A DNA stretch of 64,000 bases. Source: Pseudomonas sp. 6D_7.1_Bac1. GTDB lineage: Bacteria > Pseudomonadota > Gammaproteobacteria > Pseudomonadales > Pseudomonadaceae. The stretch is from positions 1 through 64,000 of the forward strand of contig NZ_JANLNW010000053.1 of the NCBI RefSeq assembly GCF_025465945.1. The letters are read 5' to 3'. Both the position numbers and the translations under genes were made by a program. Positions 19,798-29,043 of the stretch are shown in pieces. Under the pieces are notes generated by a model. That model saw nothing but the letters and a program-made list of their open reading frames with translations, was not told the DNA's origin and searched no databases. Every line of letters starts with the position of its first letter. The first letter of the stretch is position 1.

Positions 19798-21230
19798 TCC
19801 TTGGCCGCCAGTTCGGTGCCCGGGATGTTCAGGTGCTGGCCGATTTTCAGTTCATCGGATTGCAGGTTGTTGGCGCTGCGCAGTGTCGCAGGCGAGACCT
19901 GATAACGCACCGCGATCATCGCCAGGGTTTCACCCGGGCGCACCGTGTGGTCACGCGGCCCCTGGGCAATCTTGCCGGAATCACGCAGCCAGGCGATGTA
20001 GGTGCCCGGCGGCGGGTTCTGCTGGAAGAACTGGCGCACACCCGCGCTGATCGAACGGGCCAACGCTTGCTGGTGGCCAGACGCCGCCAGCTTCGAGGCT
20101 TCATTGGAGTTGGAAATGAACCCGGTTTCCACCAGGATCGACGGGATATCCGGCGACTTCAGCACCATGAACCCGGCCTGTTCGACGCGCTGCTTGTGCA
20201 ACGGCGTGACGCGGCCGATGTTGCTCAGCACCTTCTGGCCGACGTTCAGGCTGGAGGTCAGCGACGCGGTCATCGACAGATCGAGCAGCACGCCAGCGAG
20301 CATTTTGTCCTTGTCGTCGAGGCTAACGTTGCCAGCACCGCCGATCAGGTCGGAACGGTTTTCACTGTCGGCCAGCCAACGGGCGGTTTCGGATGTCGCG
20401 CCGCGCTCAGACAAGGCGAACACCGAGGCGCCGAACGCTGCAGCGGAGGGCGCTGCGTCGGCGTGGATCGAGACGAACAGGTCGGCGCCCTTCTTGCGGG
20501 CGATCTCGGTACGGCCACGCAATGGAATGAAGTAGTCGCCGGTACGGGTCAGCTCGGCACGGAAGCCCTTCATGCCGTTGACCTGGCGCTGCAATTCGCG
20601 GGCGATGGCCAGCACCACGTCTTTCTCGTGCTGACCACGGGAGCCTGAAGCGCCCGGATCCTCACCGCCGTGACCGGCATCGATGACCACGATGATGTCG
20701 CGCTTGCCGGCCGGCGCAGGCGGCAGCTTGATCGCCGGCTCAACTGGGGTCACCGGCACCGCAGGCACGGTGGCCACGGTTGGGGCCGGGGTCGGCGCAG
20801 GCGGCGGTGCGGCATCGGCGGCGTTGTCGAACAGGTCGACCACCAGTCGGTTGCCGTATTGCGCATTCGGCGCCAGCACGAAGCTTTTCGGGGTGACGGC
20901 TTTTTTCAGGTCGATGACCACCCGCAGATCGGTCGGCGTGCGCTGGGCCGAACGCATGGCAGTAATCGGGGTATTGGCGGTGGAGACGTTCAGCGGTGCG
21001 CCAAGAACGGCGCCATTGATGTCGATCACCAGACGATCCGGGGACGTCAGGGTAAAGACGCTGTGCTGGACCGGGCCAGACAGGTCGAACACCAGTCGCG
21101 TGTTATCCGGCGCCCGCCACAGGCGAACACTGTTGACCTTTGTCGCGGCCACAGCGTCGACGGCCAGTGCCGTAAGCAGCATTCCTACGACAGCAACCAA
21201 CGCGCGAAAGCGCATACCTAACCCCATCAT
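19794..21230 (-). CDS. amiB: N-acetylmuramoyl-L-alanine amidase (AmiB/AmiC type)
   Basis: Periplasmic zinc amidase that cleaves septal peptidoglycan for daughter-cell separation. The 478-residue product has a signal peptide ([18 protein letters not shown]), an AMIN domain (about 30-130, [17 protein letters not shown]), a Pro/Ala linker and an Amidase_3 domain (about 178-395) with [16 protein letters not shown] and later VETGFISN. The C-terminal LysM domain is at about 428-474 ([17 protein letters not shown]). It starts directly after the tsaE stop. ATG 21215 (MRFRALV) is an alternative start with a better GGGG-type ribosome-binding site. Confidence 0.93.
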   Translation of the reverse strand: MMGLGMRFRALVAVVGMLLTALAVDAVAATKVNSVRLWRAPDNTRLVFDLSGPVQHSVFTLTSPDRLVIDINGAVLGAPLNVSTANTPITAMRSAQRTPTDLRVVIDLKKAVTPKSFVLAPNAQYGNRLVVDLFDNAADAAPPPAPTPAPTVATVPAVPVTPVEPAIKLPPAPAGKRDIIVVIDAGHGGEDPGASGSRGQHEKDVVLAIARELQRQVNGMKGFRAELTRTGDYFIPLRGRTEIARKKGADLFVSIHADAAPSAAAFGASVFALSERGATSETARWLADSENRSDLIGGAGNVSLDDKDKMLAGVLLDLSMTASLTSSLNVGQKVLSNIGRVTPLHKQRVEQAGFMVLKSPDIPSILVETGFISNSNEASKLAASGHQQALARSISAGVRQFFQQNPPPGTYIAWLRDSGKIAQGPRDHTVRPGETLAMIAVRYQVSPATLRSANNLQSDELKIGQHLNIPGTELAAKE

Positions 21231-21701
21231 TTATTTGAATTCCAATGCCAAAGCGGCACACCAAGACTCGCCACGCAAACCCTGGGGCGACAGATTCAGC
21301 GAACGCCCGCTGTCATGCGGGCTAATGGTAATGGTCAGGTCGGGCTTTGGCAAAAAGCCTGCACCCTTCTGGGGCCACTCGATCAGGCACAGTGCATCGT
21401 CTTCGAGGTAGTCGCGGATGCCGAGAAACTCCAGTTCCTCCGGATCGACCAAGCGATAAAGGTCGAAGTGGAAGGCGCGGATGTCGCCGACCTCATAGGG
21501 TTCGACCAAGGTAAAGGTCGGACTTTTTACTGCTCCAACATGCCCCAAACCCCGAATAATGCCTCGCGACAGGGTGGTTTTGCCCGCCCCCAGGTCACCG
21601 TCGAGAAAGATGATGCCGTGGCCTTGGGTCACTTGAGCGATACGGTTGCCCAACACGACCATGGCGTCTTCATTGGCCAGGTACAGGGTTACTTCAGACA
21701 C
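21231..21701 (-). CDS. tsaE: tRNA threonylcarbamoyladenosine biosynthesis ATPase TsaE
   Basis: ATPase required with TsaB, TsaC and TsaD to form t6A37 in ANN-decoding tRNAs. The 156-residue product has the P-loop GDLGAGKTTLSRG near residue 35, KSPTFTLVEPY and FHFDLYRLVDPEELEFLG, all standard for TsaE. The start is GTG (21701) with GGAGGAG upstream. It overlaps the end of the nnrE/nnrD gene by 13 bases and abuts the amidase gene. Confidence 0.95.
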   Translation of the reverse strand: MSEVTLYLANEDAMVVLGNRIAQVTQGHGIIFLDGDLGAGKTTLSRGIIRGLGHVGAVKSPTFTLVEPYEVGDIRAFHFDLYRLVDPEELEFLGIRDYLEDDALCLIEWPQKGAGFLPKPDLTITISPHDSGRSLNLSPQGLRGESWCAALALEFK

Positions 21702-23188
21702 GGTGCTTGCTCCTCCAGCAACTGACGAATGGTGGGAATCAGATCACTGGCCGCCAGCCCCCGGCCAGATTTACCTTCACGCTCGCCGGCATTGGCGTGC
21801 AGCCAGACCGCCAGGCAAGCCGCATCGAATGCGTTCAGGCCCTGAGCCAGCAAGGCTCCGACCAGTCCGGCCAGTACATCCCCCAGACCCGCGGTAGCCA
21901 TGGCCGGGTGGCCTTGATGGCACAGCGCCAAACGACCATCGGGACTGGCAACCAGGCTGCCGGCCCCTTTGAGAATGACAGTAGCTGTGTATTTTTTGCT
22001 CAATGCATGGGCCGCGGCGGGGCGGTCGGCTTGAACCTCGGCCGTGGATATCCCCAGCAACCGCGCCGCTTCCCCTGGATGCGGAGTGATCACGCAATCC
22101 TTCGGCAGACGCACATCACCCTGGCTCAGCAGATTCAGCGCATCGGCATCCCAAACCTGTGGCAACGGGGCATTGGCTGCCGCCGACAACAAGCTGCGAC
22201 CCCACGCGCCCTGACCGAGACCTGGCCCGACCACCACCACACGGGCTTGCTCAAGCAGGCCCATCAGCTGGTTGGCCGAGTGAATACCCAGAACCATGAC
22301 TTCGGGCACCCGCGCCAATACGGCCGGAACATGTTCGCTGCGGGTGGCCAGAGACACCATGCCCGCACCACTGCGCAAGGCGCTTTGAGCGCTCAAGAGA
22401 ATGGCGCCGCCGAAACCACGGTCACCACCGATCAGCAGGAGGTGACCGAATCGACCTTTGTGCGCGCTCGGCGCTCGAGCGGCCAGGCGCGGCAGGTTGC
22501 CGGGGTTAAGGCGCTGAGCACTGACAGCGCTTTGGGCAACGATCGTCGGGTCGGCTTGCAGATCGTTGAACTGCAACTCCCCCACCTGATCCGCCGCATC
22601 ACCGGTGAACAGCCCAAGCTTGAGCCCGATGTAAGTCACGGTGAGGTCGGCCCGAACCGCAGCGCCGAGGACTCGCCCGGTATTGGCGCACAGGCCAGAG
22701 GGGATATCCACCGCCGCGACGGGCAGGCCACAGGCATTGATCGCCTCAATCGCGGCGACATAGGGTTCGCGCACGTCACCGTTCAGACCGGTGCCCAGCA
22801 GCGCATCCAGCACCACGCCACGCAGCTCGGTCGAGGGTGACCAGGTTTGGACGACAACCCCGGCGGCCAGCGACTCGGCATATGCCAGCGCTGCATCGCC
22901 TTGCAAGCGCGACGGTTCAGCCACCGCCAGCACCCGCACCTGCCAGCCGGCTCGCAGGGCCAACACGGCCACCAGATAACCGTCCCCGGCATTATTGCCG
23001 TGGCCCGCCACCACACTGAGTTCAGTGGCCGTCGGCCAGTGCCGGACCAACGCACGCCACGTGGCGCGGGCGGCCCGATGCATCAATTCGAAGCCCTTTG
23101 TCCCGGCTGCAATCAGCCGCGCGTCGAGCGCTCGGACCTGTTCGGCGCTGTACAGCGCGTCGGGTAAATGGTGTTTTGTCTGCGGCAT
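21689..23188 (-). CDS. nnr: Bifunctional NAD(P)HX epimerase / ADP-dependent NAD(P)HX dehydratase
   Basis: Repairs hydrated NADH and NADPH. The N-terminal YjeF_N half (about residues 1-215) epimerises NAD(P)HX, with VVAGHGNNAGDGYLVA and AVDIPSGLCANTG. The C-terminal ribokinase-like half (about 225-499) is the dehydratase, with LLIGGDRGFGGAILL, TPHPGEAARLLG and GHPAMATAGLGDVLAG. The 499-residue product is normal for the fused enzyme. I start it at ATG 23188 (MPQTKHHLPDALYS); the upstream extension overlaps the divergent queG promoter. It heads the nnr-tsaE-amiB-mutL-miaA-hfq run. Confidence 0.94.
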   Translation of the reverse strand: MPQTKHHLPDALYSAEQVRALDARLIAAGTKGFELMHRAARATWRALVRHWPTATELSVVAGHGNNAGDGYLVAVLALRAGWQVRVLAVAEPSRLQGDAALAYAESLAAGVVVQTWSPSTELRGVVLDALLGTGLNGDVREPYVAAIEAINACGLPVAAVDIPSGLCANTGRVLGAAVRADLTVTYIGLKLGLFTGDAADQVGELQFNDLQADPTIVAQSAVSAQRLNPGNLPRLAARAPSAHKGRFGHLLLIGGDRGFGGAILLSAQSALRSGAGMVSLATRSEHVPAVLARVPEVMVLGIHSANQLMGLLEQARVVVVGPGLGQGAWGRSLLSAAANAPLPQVWDADALNLLSQGDVRLPKDCVITPHPGEAARLLGISTAEVQADRPAAAHALSKKYTATVILKGAGSLVASPDGRLALCHQGHPAMATAGLGDVLAGLVGALLAQGLNAFDAACLAVWLHANAGEREGKSGRGLAASDLIPTIRQLLEEQAPCLK

Positions 23189-23251
23189 GCGTCTTCGGGC
23201 TCCGATGTCTGGCAGAATTATACGCACCTCAGCCCCGGTTTCTCCTGTCTC

Positions 23252-24316
23252 ATGCCTGCAATTACCACAGACCTCCCCGCGCTCGCCCAATCGATCAAAG
23301 ACTGGGGCCGCGAGTTGGGCTTTCAACAAGTCGGCATCAGTGGTCTGGACCTTGCTGAGCATGAACAGCACCTGGAACGCTGGCTCGAAGCCGGCTACCA
23401 CGGCGAAATGGACTATATGGGCGCCCACGGCAGCAAACGCTCACACCCGGAAGAACTGGTGCCGGGCACGCTGCGGGTGGTTTCGCTGCGCATGGACTAT
23501 CTGCCGGGCGACACTGAAATGGCCAAACGCCTGGGCCAACCGGAAAAAGCCTACGTCTCGCGCTATGCCCTGGGCCGCGACTATCACAAACTGATCCGCA
23601 AGCGCGTGCAGCAACTGGCGGAGAAGATTCAGCAGGTCATCGGCCCCTTCGGCTACAGGGCCTTCGTCGACAGCGCCCCGGTGCTGGAAAAAGCCATCGC
23701 CGAACAGGCCGGCCTCGGCTGGATCGGCAAAAACACCCTGGTACTGAACCGCAAGGCGGGCAGTTACTTCTTTTTGAGCGAACTGTTCGTCGACCTGCCG
23801 TTGCCCGTGGACCCACCCCATAGCACCGAACATTGCGGACGCTGCACGGCGTGTCTGGATATTTGCCCGACCAACGCCTTCGTCGGCCCCTACGTGCTGG
23901 ACGCGCGACGCTGCATTTCGTACCTGACCATCGAGCTGAAAACTGCGATCCCCGAAGACTTGCGACCGCTGATAGGCAATCGGGTGTTCGGTTGCGATGA
24001 TTGCCAGATCGTTTGCCCGTGGAACCGCTTCGCCCGCCCGTCCGGCGAAAGCGACTTCAAACCGCGACACAACCTGGACAACGCCGAGTTGGCCGAACTG
24101 TTCATGTGGGATGAAGCGAAGTTTTTGAGCAGCACCGAAGGCTCGCCGCTGCGCCGCGCCGGTTATGAACGTTGGCTGCGTAACCTGGCCGTGGGCCTGG
24201 GCAACGCACCGTCGAGCATTCCGGTGCTGGAAGCCTTGAAAGCGCGTGCGGATTATCCGTCAGAGCTGGTGCGTGAACACGTGGCGTGGGCGCTCAAACA
24301 ACACGGACTCCCGTAA
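23252..24316 (+). CDS. queG: Epoxyqueuosine reductase QueG
   Basis: Last enzyme of queuosine synthesis; reduces epoxyqueuosine to queuosine at the wobble position of GUN-decoding tRNAs, using cobalamin and two 4Fe-4S clusters. The 354-residue product has the N-terminal B12-binding region (GFQQVGISGLDLAEHE) and the ferredoxin motifs CGRCTACLDICPTNAF near residue 195 and CDDCQIVCPWN near 250. A helical repeat region closes the protein. The start is ATG 23252 (MPAITTDLPALAQ). It is divergent from nnr with 63 bases between the starts. Confidence 0.96.
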   Translation: MPAITTDLPALAQSIKDWGRELGFQQVGISGLDLAEHEQHLERWLEAGYHGEMDYMGAHGSKRSHPEELVPGTLRVVSLRMDYLPGDTEMAKRLGQPEKAYVSRYALGRDYHKLIRKRVQQLAEKIQQVIGPFGYRAFVDSAPVLEKAIAEQAGLGWIGKNTLVLNRKAGSYFFLSELFVDLPLPVDPPHSTEHCGRCTACLDICPTNAFVGPYVLDARRCISYLTIELKTAIPEDLRPLIGNRVFGCDDCQIVCPWNRFARPSGESDFKPRHNLDNAELAELFMWDEAKFLSSTEGSPLRRAGYERWLRNLAVGLGNAPSSIPVLEALKARADYPSELVREHVAWALKQHGLP

Positions 24317-24328
24317 GAGATCGCGGGT

Positions 24329-24940
24329 TCAGGCTTCGTCGTTATAGACGAACTTGGGCATTTCCCAGTGGAAACGAATCGCCAGCAAGCGCAACAGGAA
24401 GCCGCCAAACAAGGTGATCAGGATCGCCTGTTCGCCGGGCAATTGCAGGTAAAGGCAGAGCATGTAGCACCACGCGGCGGCGAACGAGACGCTGGCGTAG
24501 AGCTCGCGACGGAAGACCAGCGGGATGTCGTTGCAGAAGATGTCGCGCAAGATGCCGCCAAAGACTCCGGTGATCACCCCGCTGACCGACGCCACCAGCA
24601 TGCCGTGGCCCATTTCCAGCGCGGTCATGCAGCCAATCAGGGTAAACGCCACCAGTCCCACGGCATCGAGCACCAGAAACAGCGAACGCAGATGGCGCAT
24701 CCAGCGTGCAGTGAAGATTGTGACCATGGCCGCGACTGTGGTCAGCACCAGGTATTCCGGGTGTTTGACCCAGGTCAGCGGGTAATGCCCGAGCAGCACG
24801 TCACGCACCGAACCGCCACCCAAGGCCGTCACGCAGGCGATCAGCACCACGCCAAACCAGTCCATGCCACGCCGACCGGCAGACAATGCGCCGGTCATGG
24901 CTTCAGCGGTAATGGCAATCAGGTAGAGCATCAGCAACAT
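24329..24940 (-). CDS. TRIC-type cation channel family protein (UPF0126)
   Basis: A 203-residue membrane protein made of two repeats of about 85 residues, each with three membrane segments. Each repeat has a Gly-rich signature: TALGGGSVRDVLLGHYPLTW in the first and GVITGVFGGILRDIFCNDIP in the second. Prokaryotic homologues of trimeric intracellular cation channels have this layout; the E. coli members are YicG and YadS. The physiological role in bacteria is not established. AGGA eight bases before the ATG supports the start. It is convergent with queG (12 bases apart) and lies beyond orn and a large inverted repeat. Confidence 0.88.
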   Translation of the reverse strand: MLLMLYLIAITAEAMTGALSAGRRGMDWFGVVLIACVTALGGGSVRDVLLGHYPLTWVKHPEYLVLTTVAAMVTIFTARWMRHLRSLFLVLDAVGLVAFTLIGCMTALEMGHGMLVASVSGVITGVFGGILRDIFCNDIPLVFRRELYASVSFAAAWCYMLCLYLQLPGEQAILITLFGGFLLRLLAIRFHWEMPKFVYNDEA

Positions 24941-25024
24941 GGTGGCGGTCCTTACGAAAAGGCGCGCAGTCTACTCAGATCGTCAGGGCACCAAAAGGGG
25001 GCGCACGAGCATTCATCTACAACC

Positions 25025-25222
25025 TGTGGCAAGGGGGCTTGCCCTAATGCCGGTCAGTTAAGCGCAATCCATGTGGGAGCGAGCCTGCTCGCGATAGCGG
25101 TGGGTCAGTCAACGTTGATGTTGAATGCGATGCCGTCATCGTCGGAACGCCGCCCGGAGCCGGCTCGCTCCCACAGGTTCGTGCCTTAACTGACCGGCAT
25201 TAGGGCAAGCTCCCTCGCCACA
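25025..25222. repeat. Nested inverted repeats: outer 38-base arms around a REP pair
   Basis: The outer arms at 25025-25062 and 25185-25222 match as inverted repeats at 36 of 38 bases; both contain CTTGCCCTAATGCCGGTCAG or its complement. Inside are a REP at 25073-25097 (GTGGGAGCGAGCCTGCTCGC) and an inverted partner at 25134-25176. The right REP is atypical because it carries GGAACGCCGCCCGGAG in place of the usual CGAGCA core. The whole unit could fold into one long hairpin. It fills the gap between the orn stop and the channel gene start. Confidence 0.85.
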
Positions 25223-25244
25223 TTAGCCCTCAATACCTTGGGTA

Positions 25245-25787
25245 TTAGAACTTGATGAAGTGCTTGCGGTAGTGCTGCAGTTCGGCGATCGACTCGCGGA
25301 TGTCGTCCAGCGCCAGGTGGGTGCTGCCCTTCTTGAAGCTGTCGCGCACGTCCGGAGCCCAGCGCGCAGCCAGTTCCTTCAAGGTCGAGACGTCGAGGTT
25401 GCGGTAGTGGAAATAGCTTTCCAGCGACTTCATGTGCGTATAAAGGAAGCGACGGTCCTGGCAGATGCTGTTGCCGCAGATCGGTGACTTGCCCTTTGGC
25501 ACCCACTGCTCCAGGAAAGCGATGGTCTGGGCTTCGGCTTCAGCCATGCTGATGCGGCTGTCGCGTACCCGCTGGGTCAGGCCAGAGCCGCCGTGTTGAC
25601 GGGTATTCCACTCGTCCATGCCTGCCAGGATCTCGTCGCTGTGGTGAATGGCGATCACCGGGCCTTCGGCCAGGGTGTTGAGATTGCTGTCAGTGACGAT
25701 GGTGGCCATCTCGATGATGACATCGGTGTCAGGGTTCAGACCGGTCATTTCCAGGTCGATCCAAATCAGATTTTGCGGGTTTTGCAT
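25245..25787 (-). CDS. orn: Oligoribonuclease
   Basis: DEDDh 3'-5' exonuclease that degrades 2-5-mer RNAs to mononucleotides. In Pseudomonas it also hydrolyses pGpG, the linear product of c-di-GMP breakdown, so it affects biofilm signalling. The 180-residue product has [20 protein letters not shown] at the start (Asp-Glu pair), the central HQ-type region and [16 protein letters not shown] at the end, with the catalytic His and Asp. GAGGAG precedes the ATG. It is divergent from rsgA, as in many gamma-proteobacteria. Confidence 0.97.
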   Translation of the reverse strand: MQNPQNLIWIDLEMTGLNPDTDVIIEMATIVTDSNLNTLAEGPVIAIHHSDEILAGMDEWNTRQHGGSGLTQRVRDSRISMAEAEAQTIAFLEQWVPKGKSPICGNSICQDRRFLYTHMKSLESYFHYRNLDVSTLKELAARWAPDVRDSFKKGSTHLALDDIRESIAELQHYRKHFIKF

Positions 25788-25894
25788 GTGTCGGCTCCTC
25801 GGCGTAGAAACGCAGTTTAGCCTAGAGGACTCGCGGGGCGTGCTAAACTCGCGGCCGTTTTACCTAATCGCTGCATTATCGACACGGAACACCC

Positions 25895-26926
25895 ATGGCC
25901 AAACGCCAACTCAATCGTCGTCAAAACTGGCGCATCGAAAAGATTCAAGGCGAGCGCGCTGCCCGCGCCGCCAAACGCGAATCCTCTGCTGTGGAAGCGC
26001 TGGAGGGCGGTGATCTTGGCCCCGAGCAAACGGGCCTGGTGATCGCTCACTTCGGCGTGCAGGTCGAGGTCGAAGCCCGCGACGGCGAACTCGCCGGCCA
26101 GGTGTTCCGCTGTCACTTGCGGGCCAACCTGCCTGCGCTGGTGACCGGCGACCAGGTGGTCTGGCGTGCCGGCAATCAGGGCATCGGCGTGATCGTTGCG
26201 CAACTGCCGCGCAACACCGAACTGTGTCGCCCTGACAGCCGTGGCCAGCTCAAGCCGGTAGCGGCCAACGTCGACATGATCGTGATCGTCTTCGCTCCGC
26301 TGCCCGAGCCACACGCCAACCTGATCGACCGTTACCTGGTCGCCGCGGAACACGCCGGTATTCGCCCGTTGTTGCTGCTCAACAAGTTCGACCTGATCGA
26401 CGAGCAGAATGCGCCAGCGCTGAATGCCCTGCTGGCGGTTTACCGCACGCTGGGTTATCCGGTACTGGAGGTTTCGGCTCATCACGGCAACGGTATGGAG
26501 CAACTGCAGGAGCAACTGGACGGGCGCATCAGCGTGTTCGTCGGTCAGTCCGGCGTCGGCAAGTCCTCGCTGGTCAACAGCCTGCTGCCGGAAGTCGAAA
26601 CCCGTGTCGGCCCGTTGTCCGAGCTGTCCGGCCAGGGCACTCACACCACCACCACCGCGCGGTTGTTCCACTTCCCCGGCGGCGGTGAGTTGATCGACTC
26701 CCCGGGCATTCGGGAATTCGGCCTGGGCCACGTCAGCCGTGCCGACGTCGAAGCCGGCTTCATCGAGTTCAACGACTTGATCGGCACCTGCCGCTTCCGC
26801 GACTGCAAGCACGACCGCGAACCCGGTTGCGCCCTGCTCAAGGCCCTGGAAGAGGGTCGCGTGCAACAGCAGCGCATGAACAGTTACCGCTCGATCATCG
26901 CCAGCCTGCCCGAAACCAGCTATTAA
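25895..26926 (+). CDS. rsgA: Small ribosomal subunit biogenesis GTPase RsgA
   Basis: Circularly permuted GTPase acting in late 30S maturation. The 343-residue product has an N-terminal OB fold. Its G motifs come in permuted order: G4 LLNKFDLI near residue 160, G1 [16 protein letters not shown] near 215, then the switch region [11 protein letters not shown] and G3 [10 protein letters not shown]. The C-terminal zinc knuckle is [16 protein letters not shown] near 300. It starts at ATG 25895. It ends at a bidirectional terminator shared with motB. Confidence 0.97.
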   Translation: MAKRQLNRRQNWRIEKIQGERAARAAKRESSAVEALEGGDLGPEQTGLVIAHFGVQVEVEARDGELAGQVFRCHLRANLPALVTGDQVVWRAGNQGIGVIVAQLPRNTELCRPDSRGQLKPVAANVDMIVIVFAPLPEPHANLIDRYLVAAEHAGIRPLLLLNKFDLIDEQNAPALNALLAVYRTLGYPVLEVSAHHGNGMEQLQEQLDGRISVFVGQSGVGKSSLVNSLLPEVETRVGPLSELSGQGTHTTTTARLFHFPGGGELIDSPGIREFGLGHVSRADVEAGFIEFNDLIGTCRFRDCKHDREPGCALLKALEEGRVQQQRMNSYRSIIASLPETSY

Positions 26927-26944
26927 GTAGCCGGCGGCAGAGAC

Positions 26945-26976
26945 AAAAAAGCCGCGATCATCATCGCGGCTTTTTT
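26945..26976. terminator. Bidirectional terminator between rsgA and motB
   Basis: AAAAAAGCCGCGAT-CATC-ATCGCGGCTTTTTT: a strong stem with A and T runs on both sides. It serves the convergent genes rsgA and motB. Confidence 0.93.
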
Positions 26977-26981
26977 GTGGG

Positions 26982-28022
26982 TCACTGCTTGGGTGGCTCA
27001 GCCGGTTTGGCCGGCTCGCCCGCTTTCGGCGCCGGATTGTCGAACAGGTTCAGGCGCTCGCGCAGCTCATGGGCCGGCAGCGGCTCCTTGTCCGCCGGCA
27101 ACGCGTTCGGATCGGCGGGCACGGCAGGCACCTCTCCCGGAGCGCCCTGCCCCGGTGTCGGTGCCGGCTCGGCCCCTTGTTCACCCTCGATGGCCCGCTG
27201 GGCCTTTTTGGTCAGCACGACGATGTCGATACGGCGGTTGACCGGGTTCAACGGATTCTTGCGGTCGAACAACGCCGACGAAGCGTAACCCACCACCCGC
27301 GCCACTTGCTGATCCGGATAGCTGCCTGCAACCAGCGCACGGCGGGCGGCGTTGGCACGGTTGGCCGAAAGCTCCCAGTTGCCGAAATCACCGGTGCCTG
27401 CATAAGGCTTGGCGTCGGTGTGGCCGCTGATACTGATCTTGTTCGGCACCGCTTTGATGGTGTCAGCCATCGCCAGCAGAATGTCTTCAAAGTACGGCTT
27501 CAAGCGCGCACTGCCGGAGTCGAACATCGGCCGCTTTTCGGAATCGATAATCTGGATGCGCAAGCCATCCTGGGTGATGTCGAAAAGAATCTGGTCCTTG
27601 AACTTCTGCAGTTGCGGGTTCTCGTCGACCTTTTTCTGCAGCTCTTGCAGCAACAGTTCCAGACGTTCGTGCTCGACCTGCTCGGCCATGCCTTCGACCT
27701 GATCGGTATCGATAGTCACCTTGTCCGGTTGCGGCTGGGACTTGACCTCGGGGTTGAGGGTTTTGTCCGGTGCAAGCTCCGGCGAGCCCCCCAGATCGAT
27801 AATGAACGGCGTACCGCTTTCAGAGAAACCGATCGGGTCCTTGAAGTAACCGGCAATGGCGATCTTCTGTTCCGGTGTGGCGGTGGATAACAGCCACAAC
27901 ACCAGGAAGAACGCCATCATCGCCGTCGCAAAGTCAGCGAAGGCGATTTTCCACGCGCCCCCGTGATGCCCGCCGGCGTAGCGCTTGACGCGCTTGATGA
28001 TTATCGGCTGATTGTTTTCCAT
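26982..28022 (-). CDS. motB: Flagellar stator protein MotB
   Basis: Peptidoglycan-anchored stator subunit that forms the proton channel with MotA. The 346-residue product has one membrane segment preceded by WKIAFADFATAMMAFFLVLW. Asp30 in this motif matches the proton-carrying Asp32 of E. coli MotB. The OmpA-like peptidoglycan-binding domain lies at about residues 155-280 (ISISGHTDAKPY, NWELSANRANAARRAL). The C-terminus is a Pro/Ala/Glu-rich tail of about 60 residues. It follows motA by three bases. Many pseudomonads also carry a second stator set, MotCD. Confidence 0.97.
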   Translation of the reverse strand: MENNQPIIIKRVKRYAGGHHGGAWKIAFADFATAMMAFFLVLWLLSTATPEQKIAIAGYFKDPIGFSESGTPFIIDLGGSPELAPDKTLNPEVKSQPQPDKVTIDTDQVEGMAEQVEHERLELLLQELQKKVDENPQLQKFKDQILFDITQDGLRIQIIDSEKRPMFDSGSARLKPYFEDILLAMADTIKAVPNKISISGHTDAKPYAGTGDFGNWELSANRANAARRALVAGSYPDQQVARVVGYASSALFDRKNPLNPVNRRIDIVVLTKKAQRAIEGEQGAEPAPTPGQGAPGEVPAVPADPNALPADKEPLPAHELRERLNLFDNPAPKAGEPAKPAEPPKQ

Positions 28023-28025
28023 GAC

Positions 28026-28877
28026 TTAGCGACCGCGAACCGCTTGTTCCAGCTCAGCGAAGCTAGGACGGTGCGCCGGGTACAGAACCTTGCGCCCGAA
28101 CTCCACGGCCAGCGATGGCGGCATACCGGACGCCGAAGCCACCAACGAAGCCTTGATGGCCTCGTAGACGTTTAGCTCTTCCTTGGCATCGTGAGCCAGG
28201 GAGTGCGCCAGCGGACCGAAGAAACCGTAGGCCGCGAGAATACCGAAGAAGGTACCTACCAGAGCCGCACCGACGTGCAGACCGATGGACTTCTGATCGC
28301 CCTCACCCAGAGAGGCCATGGTCACCACGATACCCAGTACCGCCGCGACGATACCAAAACCGGGCATGGCATCGGCGATACCGTTGACCGCGTGGGAGGG
28401 GTGCTCCAGGTCTTCCTTGAGGCTGAACAGTTCCATGTCGAACAGGCCTTCAAGCTCATGGGGCGCCATGTTGCCGGACGACATGATGCGCAAGTAATCG
28501 CAGATGAACGCGGTCATGCGTTCGTCTTTGAGGACAGCCGGGTACTTGGCAAAAATAGGGCTGGCAGCGGCGTCTTCGATATCCCCTTCAATCGCCATCA
28601 TGCCTTCGCGACGGCTCTTGTTAAGGATCTCGTAGATCAGGCCCAGCACCTCCAGATAGAAGGTGTGACTGAAACGCGAACCGAACATGCCCAAGGACTT
28701 CTTGAGCACGTGCATTGTCATGCGACCGGGGTTGGCCTGAAGGAATGCACCCAGCGCCGCACCGCCGATGATCATCACCTCGAACGGCTGGATCAGGGCG
28801 GCAATCTTGCCGTGGGAAAGCACGTATCCGCCAAGCACGCTCGCGAATACGACGATGATGCCGATAATTTTAGCCAT
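28026..28877 (-). CDS. motA: Flagellar motor stator protein MotA
   Basis: Channel subunit of the flagellar stator, converting proton flow to torque at the FliG ring. The 283-residue product starts MAKIIGIIVVFASVLGGYVL. It has four membrane segments, the charged cytoplasmic loop (about 70-165) that contacts FliG, and the conserved NGIADAMPGFGIVAAVLG segment with the channel prolines. I use ATG 28877; an in-frame extension of 26 codons upstream is not MotA-like. It is the first gene of the motAB pair, divergent from the HDOD gene. Confidence 0.97.
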   Translation of the reverse strand: MAKIIGIIVVFASVLGGYVLSHGKIAALIQPFEVMIIGGAALGAFLQANPGRMTMHVLKKSLGMFGSRFSHTFYLEVLGLIYEILNKSRREGMMAIEGDIEDAAASPIFAKYPAVLKDERMTAFICDYLRIMSSGNMAPHELEGLFDMELFSLKEDLEHPSHAVNGIADAMPGFGIVAAVLGIVVTMASLGEGDQKSIGLHVGAALVGTFFGILAAYGFFGPLAHSLAHDAKEELNVYEAIKASLVASASGMPPSLAVEFGRKVLYPAHRPSFAELEQAVRGR

Positions 28878-29043
28878 AGGTAGAAGGTACTTACTTAAGT
28901 CGGGTTCAAGGTCATATTCGGAAGTTAAAAAATCTCTTCTTCTACTTATCGGCAAAACTGCGCCAGACTATAGCCAGTTAAGGCGAAAAGCCAATTTGGC
29001 CCGCTCCGGGCGTGTTTAATGCAGACGATGATCGCGCCCAATC

